From Caloramator quimbayensis (GTDB lineage Bacteria > Bacillota > Clostridia > Clostridiales > Caloramatoraceae), in assembly GCF_900167605.1 (NCBI RefSeq), contig NZ_FUYH01000005.1:1-64000 (forward strand): a stretch of DNA of 64,000 nucleotides, read 5' to 3'. This document shows positions 1 through 8,046 of this stretch, piece by piece. How positions within the stretch are numbered: the stretch's first letter is position 1; the number at the start of each line of letters is the position of its first letter. The position numbers and the translations under genes are program-made. The notes below the pieces were generated by a model, which saw nothing but the letters and a program-made list of their open reading frames with translations, made no database searches and had not been told where the DNA came from.

Positions 1-326
1 AGAATTTCAGGGTTATAACCCCCTTAGGCTTTTTCTTTTTGCAGGAATCTTCCTCCTCCACCGTCTGAAAGCGAGAGCTTTTGGAGCGGGTGGTTTTTAC
101 TATAGTTGAGTTCTATATATAAAACAGAAAACAATTTATAAACATAATAAATAACTACATTTTAAGCATATTTTATTCCCACACTTTTCCCACAATAGTT
201 TTAGATAAAGGTAGTATGCTTTAGTTGGTTAAAGTATAAAAATCCAGTATTATCAATGCTTTTAGGGAATTATAGAAAGATATAAATATAAAAAATCGAA
301 AAAATTTTATCGAGGGCATATTTCTA
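1..326. other. Non-coding left edge with IS200/IS605-like stem-loop
   Basis: No convincing gene is seen before the XRE regulator. The clearest structure is an imperfect hairpin at 58-93: a CCACC arm at 58-62 pairs with GGTGG at 89-93, with an inner GAAAGC/GCTTTT stem. A GGTTATAACC palindrome lies at 11-20. Hairpins of this form are common at the ends of IS200/IS605 elements, beyond tnpB, but no transposase is inside the window, so an IS end is an inference. The rest, from about 100 to 326, is AT-rich with no recognised element. Confidence 0.35.
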
Positions 327-767
327 TTATTCGTTTAATATAATATGCTTAACTTTTTCATAAGTAACTCTATTCATATAACAAATATTATTTTCCCATT
401 GCCATAGTGTTTTTTCGTTAATATCCAAAACCTTTGCAGCACTTCTTATGGAAAGCTTGTTTTTATTCCTCCATTTTTTTAAGATTTCACTTTGAATAAA
501 TACAAACTTATAGTAGTTATCAAAAAAATATTCTATAGGTTCATTTAGTGCTTTGGCAATTCTAATTAATGTAATAGGGGAAGGATAAGCTTCATTAAAT
601 TCAAAAGTATCTAAGGTCCCTCTTCTAATACCAGATTTGCTACATAGTTCTTCTTGAGACATATTTTTTATTAATCTTATCTTTCTAATCTTTTCTCCAA
701 CTGTTGCATCGGGAAGGTAAGAATATTTTTCGTTATAGAAATGTATTGTCGCAAAATAGGAAGGCAA
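327..767 (-). CDS. XRE-family transcriptional regulator, possibly 5'-truncated
   Basis: Small DNA-binding protein of about 146 residues. Residues about 23-78 form a Cro/CI-type helix-turn-helix (KIRKIRLIKNMSQEELC then a recognition helix near GIRRGTL). Residues about 95-135 look like a second helix-turn-helix (LSIRSAAKVLDINEKTLWQWE), so it may bind two half-sites. The only in-frame start that includes the N-terminal segment is a TTG at 767 without a good ribosome binding site. The gene overlaps head-on with the remnant at 741-1055, so its true 5' end was probably lost or replaced at a recombination junction. The target is unknown. The domain call is solid; the start and functionality are not. 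Confidence 0.6.
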   Translation of the reverse strand: MPSYFATIHFYNEKYSYLPDATVGEKIRKIRLIKNMSQEELCSKSGIRRGTLDTFEFNEAYPSPITLIRIAKALNEPIEYFFDNYYKFVFIQSEILKKWRNKNKLSIRSAAKVLDINEKTLWQWENNICYMNRVTYEKVKHIILNE

Positions 768-1055
768 GGTGAGGCTATAGTTACGGGAACCCTTGCAGGT
801 TATAATGCAGTAAGATGGGGGCTTGGGCTTAAAACAGTAATTCTTCCAACATCACTATGTGTTGGAGATATAATAAGCTTTGAAAACAGCATGAAGGAAA
901 ACATAGAGGGATTAAAAAAGAGATATACCTTTGCAGGTGCATCATACTTTGAAAGGATGAAGGAACTTAATCTTTATACAACCGATGATAATATAGTAGA
1001 AAAAAGAGTAAAAAATTTATTTTTAGATGGAATATTTAAAGAAAGGCTTTTGTAA
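741..1055 (+). pseudogene. 3' remnant of a FAD-dependent oxidoreductase
   Basis: An open frame of 104 codons whose residues about 10-50 (GEAIVTGTLAGYNAVRWGLG, then LPTSLCVGDIISF) resemble the C-terminal part of FAD-dependent oxidoreductases, in which a small GTxAGYNAVR segment closes the FAD domain. The N-terminal dinucleotide-binding GxGxxG region is missing. The ATG at 741 has no ribosome binding site and lies inside the opposing XRE gene. Homology seems to begin near 768, exactly where the XRE gene ends. I read it as a truncated gene left by a deletion or insertion. The family assignment is from recalled resemblance only. Confidence 0.5.
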
Positions 1056-1239
1056 AAGTGCCACCGCAAGTGACAAACTGAATCTCTTTAATATAATTAC
1101 TATTTTATCTTCTATAAATGGATAGATTATAATCTATTTGTAATTTTTTTGAATATATTTGTATACATTTTATAAATTCATTTTTTCTATTGTATAATTT
1201 ATAAAATAATGGTATATTAAAGTTGTCTGAAAAGTTAAT

Positions 1240-1420
1240 ATGTATCAATGGTACTTAAAGTTTAAAAGGGAAAGCGGTGAAAATCCGCTGCAGCCCCCGC
1301 TACTGTATACGGAGACGAATTCCTATCCACTGATTTTTCGGGAAGGAGGAAGGAGGATGACCCGTCAGCCAGGAGACCTGCCTTGATACTGCTAATTACT
1401 TCGGTGGGAAGGAAAGGCTT
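1240..1420 (+). promoter_or_regulatory. Adenosylcobalamin riboswitch
   Basis: Classic B12 riboswitch landmarks appear in order: a P3 stem with GCGG/CCGC arms near 1274-1289, the GCAGCCCCCGCTACTGT core at about 1289-1306, and the B12 box GCCAGGAGACCTGCC at 1368-1382. It precedes a complete cobalamin salvage and uptake operon, so it should switch transcription off when adenosylcobalamin is plentiful. The expression platform is the pair of hairpins just downstream. Exact ends are approximate. Confidence 0.95.
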
Positions 1421-1433
1421 AGAAAGTATATAT

Positions 1434-1490
1434 GCCTTCACCTTTGGTGAGGGCTTTTATAAGTTATGCACCCCCACTGGGTGCTTTTTT
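1434..1490 (+). terminator. Tandem terminator hairpins of the B12 riboswitch
   Basis: Two hairpins follow the aptamer. The first has arms GCCTTCACC (1434-1442) and GGTGAGGGC (1446-1454), followed by TTTTAT. The second has arms GCACCC (1468-1473) and GGGTGC (1479-1484), followed by six T (1485-1490). The second lies just before the ribosome binding site of cobT (AGGAGGG, 1494-1500). The pair probably forms the off-state of the switch; which hairpin is ligand-controlled cannot be told by eye. Confidence 0.75.
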
Positions 1491-1504
1491 GTTAGGAGGG
1501 TATT

Positions 1505-2572
1505 ATGGAACTATTAAATTCTACTTTAAAACAAATTGAGCCTTTATATGAAGATTCTGTAAAGGAAGCTGTAAAAAGGCTTGATAACCTTGCAAAGCCT
1601 ATAGGAAGCCTTGGATATCTTGAAGATATTGCATCTAAAATGGCTGGAATTACAGGAAAAGTACATAATGAAATAAAAAAGAAGAACATAATAATAATGT
1701 GTGCCGATAACGGAGTAGTTGAGGAGGGAGTTAGTGCCTGTCCTCAATATATTACAGCTATACTTACAAACAATGCAACAAAGGGCATAATGGGTGTCAG
1801 TGTACTTTCAAACTTTGCAAAATCCGATACTACTGTTGTTGATATAGGAGTTAAGGCTGATTTTAACGATTTAAAAATAATTAATAAAAAAATTGACTAT
1901 GGTACAAATAATATGTTAAAAGGGCCGGCAATGACAAGGGAACAGGCAATAAAGGCTATAGAGACAGGTATCGAAATTGTTGATAATCTTGTTAAAGAAG
2001 GTTATGACCTTTTAGGTACAGGAGAGCTTGGAATTGGAAATACTACAACCAGTGCAGCTATTTTAAGCGTTCTATCTGATATAGACTCAGATATAATAGT
2101 TGGGAAAGGGGCAGGTCTTACTTTAGAGCAGTATGAGAATAAAAAAAGGGTTGTGAAAAAATCAATAGAGGTAAATAAACCCGATAAAGATGATGTAATA
2201 GATGTAATATCAAAGGTTGGTGGATTTGATATAGCAGGGCTTTGCGGATGCTTTTTAGGTGCTGCTAAAAACAGAGTGCCTATAGTTATAGATGGATTTA
2301 TATCCTCGGCTGCAGCACTTTGTGCATATAAACTTAACCCAATATCAAGGGATTATATGTTTCCATCCCACCTTTCAGCAGAGCCTGGTGCCGTTTACAT
2401 GATGAAAGAGCTAAATCTTGAGCCTATGCTAAATCTTAAAATGCGTCTTGGGGAAGGTTCAGGATGCCCCCTTGCTTTTAACATAATAGAAGCAGCTCTT
2501 GAAATAATAAATAAGATGGGAACCTTTGAGGATGCAATGATAAACAGCGATTTTTTAGTTGATATAAGGTGA
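1505..2572 (+). CDS. cobT: Nicotinate-nucleotide--dimethylbenzimidazole phosphoribosyltransferase
   Basis: Makes alpha-ribazole phosphate from dimethylbenzimidazole and nicotinate mononucleotide, the lower-ligand branch of cobalamin assembly. At 355 residues it is full length. The sequence runs colinear with the family (LDNLAKPIGSLGYLE near the N-terminus, GTGELGIGNTTTSAA in the middle). The catalytic Glu lies in the conserved MRLGEGSGCPLA stretch at residue 317, the same number as in the Salmonella enzyme. The ATG has a strong AGGAGGG site after the riboswitch terminators, making this the first gene of the operon. It ends 4 bases before cobU. Confidence 0.96.
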   Translation: MELLNSTLKQIEPLYEDSVKEAVKRLDNLAKPIGSLGYLEDIASKMAGITGKVHNEIKKKNIIIMCADNGVVEEGVSACPQYITAILTNNATKGIMGVSVLSNFAKSDTTVVDIGVKADFNDLKIINKKIDYGTNNMLKGPAMTREQAIKAIETGIEIVDNLVKEGYDLLGTGELGIGNTTTSAAILSVLSDIDSDIIVGKGAGLTLEQYENKKRVVKKSIEVNKPDKDDVIDVISKVGGFDIAGLCGCFLGAAKNRVPIVIDGFISSAAALCAYKLNPISRDYMFPSHLSAEPGAVYMMKELNLEPMLNLKMRLGEGSGCPLAFNIIEAALEIINKMGTFEDAMINSDFLVDIR

Positions 2573-2576
2573 TAAA

Positions 2577-3119
2577 ATGGCAAGAATAATACTTATAACC
2601 GGAGGGGCAAGGAGCGGAAAGAGCAGTTTTGCAGAATCCTTTTATAAAGATGAAGATGATGTAACATATATTGCAACATCTCGAATTACTGATGAAGAAA
2701 TGAAGGATAGGATAGAGCTTCATAGAAAATCAAGACCTTTAACTTGGAAGACCTTTGAAGGATGCTATAACCTTTGTGATGCTGTAACTCATTGCAAAAA
2801 CTATCTTCTCGACTGCATAACTGTTATGACATCTAATATAATGTTTGATATGTCAAAGGATTTTGAAAAAATTCCTCAAAACCTTCAAAGTCAAATTGAG
2901 GATGCTGCATTTAATGAAATAATAAAACTTATAGAAAAAATAAGAATAATAGATGGAAATCTTATTATGGTGACAAATGAAGTTGGAGATTCAATAGTTC
3001 CTGAAAACCATATTGCAAGGGTTTATAGAGATATTATAGGGAGGATAAATCAAAGGATAGCTAAAGTATGCGATGAAGTTTATATCGTAACCTGCGGAAT
3101 TCCTTTGAGATTAAAATGA
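2577..3119 (+). CDS. cobU: Adenosylcobinamide kinase / guanylyltransferase
   Basis: Phosphorylates adenosylcobinamide and transfers GMP to give AdoCbi-GDP, the nucleotide-loop activation step of cobalamin salvage. The 180-residue protein has the P-loop GGARSGKSS at residues 8-16, the family's variant Walker A, and a LLDCITVMTSN stretch matching the usual Walker B region. Its stop overlaps the ATG of cobS in an ATGA arrangement, suggesting translational coupling. Confidence 0.95.
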   Translation: MARIILITGGARSGKSSFAESFYKDEDDVTYIATSRITDEEMKDRIELHRKSRPLTWKTFEGCYNLCDAVTHCKNYLLDCITVMTSNIMFDMSKDFEKIPQNLQSQIEDAAFNEIIKLIEKIRIIDGNLIMVTNEVGDSIVPENHIARVYRDIIGRINQRIAKVCDEVYIVTCGIPLRLK

Positions 3120-3859
3120 TGGTAAAATCCTTTATTTTAATGCTTCAATTTTTAACAAGGCTTCCTATAAATAAAAATATTGATATGGACAAAGATACAA
3201 TAACAAAGGGAACGCTGTTTTTCCCTTTTATAGGCATGATTATAGGTACAATTTCAGGGATAGTTTATTATCTTTTAAGCTTTATAAATAAAGATGTAGC
3301 ATCCCTCGGGGCAGTATTTGCAATAGTTTTTGTTACAGGAGGACTGCATTTAGACGGCTTATCTGATACTGCTGATGGTTTTTTCTCAGGAAGGGACAGG
3401 AATAGAATACTTGAGATAATGAAGGATAGCCGTATAGGAAGTTTTGGAGTTATAGCAATAGTATTTGTTCTTTTATCAAAATATGTTTTGATAAAAAGTT
3501 TAAATCATGACGTTATAAAGGTTATTATTTTATCCTGCGGATTGGCAAGATTGGGTATTTCAATGCTTTTTAGTTTTGGAAAAACGGTTAGACAAAATGG
3601 TCTTGGGAGCATGTTTACAAATAGTGAGTCGCGAAAATACTTTTTCATAAGCCTTATAATATTTTCAGCAATAGGATATTTAATAAAAGGAAATTTATTT
3701 TTAATAGCTTTATTTTGCAGTATGGTTTCTTCTCTAATAATTATGAAATATTCCTATAAGGTTATAGGAGGGTTAACAGGGGATGTATATGGTGCTGCCT
3801 GTGAGATTTTAGAAGTTATTTGTATTTTTATATTTTTAGTGGTGATGCTATGGATATAG
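3116..3859 (+). CDS. cobS: Adenosylcobinamide-GDP ribazoletransferase (cobalamin synthase)
   Basis: Integral membrane enzyme that joins AdoCbi-GDP to alpha-ribazole (or its phosphate) to form the cobalamin nucleotide loop. The 247 residues include several hydrophobic membrane spans and the conserved acidic signature GGLHLDGLSDTADGFFSG at about residues 75-92, followed by DRNRILEIMKDSRIG, which binds metal and nucleotide. Translation is coupled to cobU (ATGA overlap). The last 10 bases overlap the start chosen for cobC. Confidence 0.95.
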   Translation: MMVKSFILMLQFLTRLPINKNIDMDKDTITKGTLFFPFIGMIIGTISGIVYYLLSFINKDVASLGAVFAIVFVTGGLHLDGLSDTADGFFSGRDRNRILEIMKDSRIGSFGVIAIVFVLLSKYVLIKSLNHDVIKVIILSCGLARLGISMLFSFGKTVRQNGLGSMFTNSESRKYFFISLIIFSAIGYLIKGNLFLIALFCSMVSSLIIMKYSYKVIGGLTGDVYGAACEILEVICIFIFLVVMLWI

Positions 3860-4446
3860 TATTGATAAGGCATGGAAGAACTGATGTCAATGAAAAAGGA
3901 TGCTTTGGAGGCTCAACTGACACAGGTCTTAGCATTAGGGGAATAAAGGAAGTTGAAAACTTAAAACTCCATATTAAGGATATAGATTTTGACTGTATAT
4001 ACGCAAGCCCTATGATAAGAGCACTTCAAACGGTAAAAATTCTCGGATTTGATTATATTATTGACGATAGGCTGAGGGAGATTGACTTTGGAATATTTGA
4101 GGGCTTGAGCTATAAGGATATAGAAAAGAAATACCCTAAAGAATATGAAAAATGGAACACAGATTATTTAAACTATAGATTCATAAATGGCGAGAGCCTT
4201 ATGGATGTGTTTGAAAGAGCCTGCGATTTTTTAAGAAGCGTCGATAAAAATAACAAAAGAATACTTATTGTAACCCATGGAGGGGTTATAAGATGTATAT
4301 TATCAGAGGTTTTTAAAAGCAGGGACTATTTTTATAAATTTAAAATAGATTATGCAGCTGCAAATATTATTTCCTATGATGATGATTTTATGTTTATTAA
4401 AGGAATAAACTGCATATCAAACATTAAAAATTTGATTAATAACTAA
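3850..4446 (+). CDS. cobC: Alpha-ribazole phosphatase
   Basis: Histidine-phosphatase-superfamily enzyme expected to dephosphorylate alpha-ribazole-5'-phosphate (or cobalamin phosphate) in loop assembly. The catalytic RHG motif is at residues 7-9 (MDIVLIRHGRTD) and the second histidine is in the conserved ILIVTHGGVIR stretch. I chose the ATG at 3850, because the upstream frame has no ribosome binding site and the RHG motif normally lies within ten residues of the start. Position in the operon supports the alpha-ribazole substrate. A second superfamily member lies at 46966-47580. Confidence 0.9.
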   Translation: MDIVLIRHGRTDVNEKGCFGGSTDTGLSIRGIKEVENLKLHIKDIDFDCIYASPMIRALQTVKILGFDYIIDDRLREIDFGIFEGLSYKDIEKKYPKEYEKWNTDYLNYRFINGESLMDVFERACDFLRSVDKNNKRILIVTHGGVIRCILSEVFKSRDYFYKFKIDYAAANIISYDDDFMFIKGINCISNIKNLINN

Positions 4447-4463
4447 TAGAAAGAAGGTTTAAA

Positions 4464-4979
4464 ATGGAAAAGGGTTATGTACAGGTTTATACAGGAAACG
4501 GCAAAGGCAAAACCACAGCTGCCTTTGGACTTTGCCTTAGAGCAATTTGCGCCGGAAAGAAGGTTTTTATAGGACAGTTTGTTAAAGGAATGGAATACAG
4601 TGAGCTTAAGGCGGTAAAGCTTTTGCCAGGCTTAGAGATTGAGCAGTTTGGAAGGGGCTGCTTTATAAGGAATGAACCTTCAAAGGAGGATTTTGAAGCT
4701 GCAAGATTAGGACTTGAAAAATGCAAGGAAGTTTTAAAATGCGGTGAATATGATGTTGTTGTTCTTGATGAAATAAACATAGCGATGTTTTTTAAGCTTG
4801 TAAGCGTTGAAGAGGTATTAGAATTAATAAAATTAAAAGCTGAAAAGACAGAATTGATATTAACAGGAAGATATGCACCGCAGGAGATAATAGATGCAGC
4901 TGACCTTGTAACTGAGATGAGGGAGATTAAGCATTATTATACTAAGGGTGTCATGGCAAGAAAAGGGATTGAATCCTAA
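4464..4979 (+). CDS. cobO: Corrinoid adenosyltransferase (CobO/BtuR type)
   Basis: Transfers the adenosyl group of ATP to reduced corrinoids, giving the adenosylated forms used by CobU and CobS. The 171 residues start with VQVYTGNGKGKTTAAFGL; the P-loop GNGKGKTT lies at about residues 12-19, typical of the BtuR/CobA/CobO family rather than PduO or EutT. VVVLDEINIAMFF near residue 100 is the matching acidic strand. It has a clear AGAAGG-type site and sits between cobC and btuF. Confidence 0.95.
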   Translation: MEKGYVQVYTGNGKGKTTAAFGLCLRAICAGKKVFIGQFVKGMEYSELKAVKLLPGLEIEQFGRGCFIRNEPSKEDFEAARLGLEKCKEVLKCGEYDVVVLDEINIAMFFKLVSVEEVLELIKLKAEKTELILTGRYAPQEIIDAADLVTEMREIKHYYTKGVMARKGIES

Positions 4980-5002
4980 AAAATAAATTTTAAGATGGGG
5001 GA

Positions 5003-5947
5003 ATGAAAATGAGAAACATAAAAGTAAAAAATTTATTATTAGGCATTTTAATATTGTTTACATTCTTATTTGCATCCTGCACAGGAGCAAATTCAAATAA
5101 GCCTGAGGAGCAGAAAAAACAGGCAGTTTCATATCCTTTAACAATTACTGATTCATATAGTAGGCAGGTTACAATTGATAAAAAGCCTGAAAGAATAGTC
5201 TCTGTTGCACCTAATATAACTGAAATAATAGCAGCACTTAATGCAAAGGATAGGCTTGTTGGAAGAACTGACTACTGTGATTATCCTCAGGATATTAGCA
5301 GTGTTGAATCAATAGGAAGCCTTATGGAGCCTAATATAGAAAAAATTGTATCATTAAAGCCTGATATAGTTATAGCTTCAAGCCATTTTAAAAAGGAAAG
5401 CCTTGAAAAGCTTGAGCAGCTCAACATTAAAGTAGTTATTTTAAATGGTGCTGAAACTTTCGATGGAGCCTATGAAACTATTGATAAGGTTGGGCAGGTT
5501 ATAGGAGAAAAGGAAGCTGCAGAAAAGATAATAAGCGATATGAAGAAAAAGGTTGAGGAAATCACAGCAAAAGTTAAAGATGCTCCAAAGCCTAAAGTGT
5601 ATTATGTTATAAGCTATGGTAAATTTGGAGACTATACTGCCGGTAAGGGAACTTTTATTGATGAAGCTATTAAAATGGCTGGAGGTACAAACATAGGAGA
5701 GGATGCAGAGGGCTGGGCATACAGCTTAGAGAAGATAGTTAAAAACGATCCTGATATTATAATATGCTCAAAGTATTTTGATACAAAAACAGGTATATCC
5801 ACTACTGCTGGATATAAGGATTTAAGAGCTGTTAAAGAAGGAAAGCTTCTTGAAATAGATAATAATATGCTTGATAGACAAGGACCAAGGCTTGCACAGG
5901 GACTTGAGGAACTTGCAAAGCTTATACATCCAGAACTTTTTAAATAG
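5003..5947 (+). CDS. btuF: Corrinoid ABC transporter substrate-binding lipoprotein
   Basis: Captures vitamin B12 or cobinamide outside the cell and hands it to BtuCD. The N-terminus is a lipoprotein signal with a hydrophobic stretch and lipobox ending at Cys26 (LFASC). The mature part has the type III binding-protein fold signature: TITDSYSRQVTIDKKPERIVS, then PNITEIIAALNAKDRLVGRT. Length of 314 residues is normal. Iron or haem specificity cannot be excluded from this gene alone, but its place in the riboswitch operon makes corrinoids much more likely. Confidence 0.88.
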   Translation: MKMRNIKVKNLLLGILILFTFLFASCTGANSNKPEEQKKQAVSYPLTITDSYSRQVTIDKKPERIVSVAPNITEIIAALNAKDRLVGRTDYCDYPQDISSVESIGSLMEPNIEKIVSLKPDIVIASSHFKKESLEKLEQLNIKVVILNGAETFDGAYETIDKVGQVIGEKEAAEKIISDMKKKVEEITAKVKDAPKPKVYYVISYGKFGDYTAGKGTFIDEAIKMAGGTNIGEDAEGWAYSLEKIVKNDPDIIICSKYFDTKTGISTTAGYKDLRAVKEGKLLEIDNNMLDRQGPRLAQGLEELAKLIHPELFK

Positions 5948-5950
5948 AAA

Positions 5951-6031
5951 AAGGGGCTGTTGCTAAGGAATTTTATGTAATAGAGTAGATTCAGTATGTT
6001 GTATGATTTAATCCCTTAGCGGCAGCCTCTT
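5951..6031 (+). promoter_or_regulatory. 18-bp stem-loop between btuF and btuC
   Basis: An inverted repeat pairs 5951-5968 with 6014-6031 over 18 base pairs, three of them wobble pairs, around a 45-base loop. All wobbles are G-U pairs in plus-strand RNA but would be A-C mismatches in minus-strand RNA, so the structure is shaped for the btu transcript. There is no T-run, so it is not a normal terminator. It may stabilise the btuF mRNA or lower btuCD expression. Confidence 0.65.
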
Positions 6032-6058
6032 AATAAACACAGCAAAAGAGGGAGAACT

Positions 6059-7096
6059 ATGGTTATAAATAAAAGCCGGTACAGATTTATAGTTTTTGTA
6101 TCCTTTGCGGTTTTAATTGTTTTAATAGCTTTTGCAGCAGCGATAGGTACAGTAAAAATATCGGTTTTAGATGTTTTTAAAACGTTATTATCAAGGTTTG
6201 AATTAATAAATGGAAGTAAAATATTAAAAACAAATGAAATAATAATATTTAATATTCGCATTCCGAGAGCACTTCTTGCCTGTTTTATAGGAATGGGACT
6301 TTCTATGGTAGGGCTTGTATATCAGGGTATATTTAAAAATCCAATGGCAGATCCCTTTGTTCTCGGAACATCCTCAGGTTCTGCATTAGGTGCAGCAATT
6401 GCAATAGTATTAGGTATTGAAAAGACCTTTTTAGGACTTAGCAGCATAGCAGGTTGTGCCTTTGCTGGGGCGATTTTAACTACATTTGTTGTATATAATA
6501 TTGCAAAGGTTGGGAACAGGGCTTCAAATACAAACCTTCTGCTCTCTGGTGTTGCCATGAATTTTTTCCTATCTTCAATAATATCCTTTATTATGGTTTT
6601 GGATAGAAATCAGGTTGAAAAAATAGTGTTTTGGACATTAGGAAGCCTTGCAGGAGCTAATTATAAAAATGTTTTACTTCTTATGGTTATTACTATTCCA
6701 TCAGGTCTAATAATATATTCTTTTGCAAGGGATTTAAATATTATTACAACTGGAGAGGAAACTGCATCAAGCCTTGGAGTGGAAGTGGAAAGGGTTAAAA
6801 ATCTTATGTTTATAATTTCTTCTTTAATAGTTGCAACTTGTGTTTCAGTGAGCGGAATAATTGGATTTGTAGGACTTATTATGCCACATATTGTAAAGAT
6901 TATAATAGGGCCTGACTATAAAAAAGCACTTCCATTAACACTTCTTTGGGGAGCATCCTTTATGGTTCTTTGTGATATACTGTCAAGAAGTCTGCTTTCT
7001 CCTGCTGAAATTCCCGTTGGAGTTATAACCTCATTTTTCGGGGCACCATATTTTATATATCTTCTTTATAAAGACAAAAAGAAGGTGATACAGTGA
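6059..7096 (+). CDS. btuC: Corrinoid ABC transporter permease
   Basis: Membrane channel of the corrinoid importer, working with the BtuF lipoprotein and BtuD ATPase. The 345 residues belong to the FecCD/BtuC family with about ten membrane spans. IRIPRALLACFIGMGLSMVG near residue 65 and the cytoplasmic coupling segment GIIGFVGLIMPHIVKIIIGPDY near residue 265 are diagnostic. It has a GAGGGAGAA site, and its stop overlaps the GTG start of btuD by three bases. Confidence 0.93.
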   Translation: MVINKSRYRFIVFVSFAVLIVLIAFAAAIGTVKISVLDVFKTLLSRFELINGSKILKTNEIIIFNIRIPRALLACFIGMGLSMVGLVYQGIFKNPMADPFVLGTSSGSALGAAIAIVLGIEKTFLGLSSIAGCAFAGAILTTFVVYNIAKVGNRASNTNLLLSGVAMNFFLSSIISFIMVLDRNQVEKIVFWTLGSLAGANYKNVLLLMVITIPSGLIIYSFARDLNIITTGEETASSLGVEVERVKNLMFIISSLIVATCVSVSGIIGFVGLIMPHIVKIIIGPDYKKALPLTLLWGASFMVLCDILSRSLLSPAEIPVGVITSFFGAPYFIYLLYKDKKKVIQ

Positions 7097-7911
7097 AAAA
7101 TGATAAAGCTTTAGAAATTAAAAATTTAAGCTATACTGCACTTTCAAATGAGATACTTAAAAATATCTCATGCAGTTTTAAAAGCGGGCTTTTTTATAGC
7201 ATAATAGGTCCTAACGGCTCTGGGAAAACTACTCTTTTAAGGCACATATCAAGAAATTTAATGCCAAAGGAAGATGTTATATTTATTGAAGGAAAGGATG
7301 TAAATGATTTTAAAGGTACAGATTTTGCTAAAATAGTATCCTATGTGCCTCAGCAGATAGATAGTTCCTGTACATTTACAGCCTTTGATGTTGTGCTTAT
7401 GGGCAGATACCCTTATGTTAAAAGGTTTGAAGGAGAAAAAAAGAAGGATATAGATATAGCCCTTTGGGCTATGAAGGCAACAAATACTTTTAATATTAAG
7501 GATAAAAATATTAACCTTTTAAGCGGAGGGGAAAGACAGAGGGTAATAATTGCAAGAGCCCTTGCACAGCAGGGGAAGATACTTCTTTTAGATGAGCCTA
7601 CAGCACACCTTGATATACACCATCAGATTGAGATTATGGATACTCTAAAACAGCTTAATATAAATTATGGTATAACTATACTTTGTGTTCTTCATGATTT
7701 GAATACTGCCTGTGAATACAGCGATTATGTAGTTGTTATGAAGGATGGGAATATTGAAAATATGGGAAAGCCTCAGGAAGTTTTAAATGAGAAGCTTATT
7801 AAAAAGGTATACGGAATAGATGTTTCAATAATAAAAAACCCTGTGAATGGCAATTATCATATAATACCCCAGTCAAGTTTTAAATCTAATAGGGAATATA
7901 ATTGTGGTTAA
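7093..7911 (+). CDS. btuD: Corrinoid ABC transporter ATP-binding protein
   Basis: ATPase that powers B12 uptake through BtuC. The 272 residues contain Walker A GPNGSGKTT at 39-47, the Q-loop VPQQ near 85-88, the signature LSGGERQR at 143-150, Walker B ILLLDEPT at 163-170 and the H-loop VLHDLN. The GTG start at 7093 overlaps the btuC stop, implying coupled translation. It is the last gene of the operon; no strong T-tailed terminator follows immediately. Confidence 0.93.
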   Translation: MKNDKALEIKNLSYTALSNEILKNISCSFKSGLFYSIIGPNGSGKTTLLRHISRNLMPKEDVIFIEGKDVNDFKGTDFAKIVSYVPQQIDSSCTFTAFDVVLMGRYPYVKRFEGEKKKDIDIALWAMKATNTFNIKDKNINLLSGGERQRVIIARALAQQGKILLLDEPTAHLDIHHQIEIMDTLKQLNINYGITILCVLHDLNTACEYSDYVVVMKDGNIENMGKPQEVLNEKLIKKVYGIDVSIIKNPVNGNYHIIPQSSFKSNREYNCG

Positions 7912-7999
7912 ATGCTTTAATAGCAGCAACAGGTTGAAAATTCTTAAATGAATATGAAAAATTATAAATAGAACATAAATTGAAATGTTATCTTTTTTT

Positions 8000-8039
8000 C
8001 TTAAAAAGAATATTATTTATAAAAGTTCTTTTTAAGGAG
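8000..8039 (+). promoter_or_regulatory. AU-rich inverted repeat reaching the amidase ribosome binding site
   Basis: CTTAAAAAGAA (8000-8010) and TTCTTTTTAAG (8026-8036) form a perfect 11-bp inverted repeat. The right arm runs into the AAGGAG ribosome binding site of the amidase (8034-8039). It could work as a weak terminator for the cobalamin operon (the right arm is T-rich) or mask the site. The stem is nearly all A-U, so it is not very stable. Confidence 0.4.
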
Positions 8040-8046
8040 CGTATTT

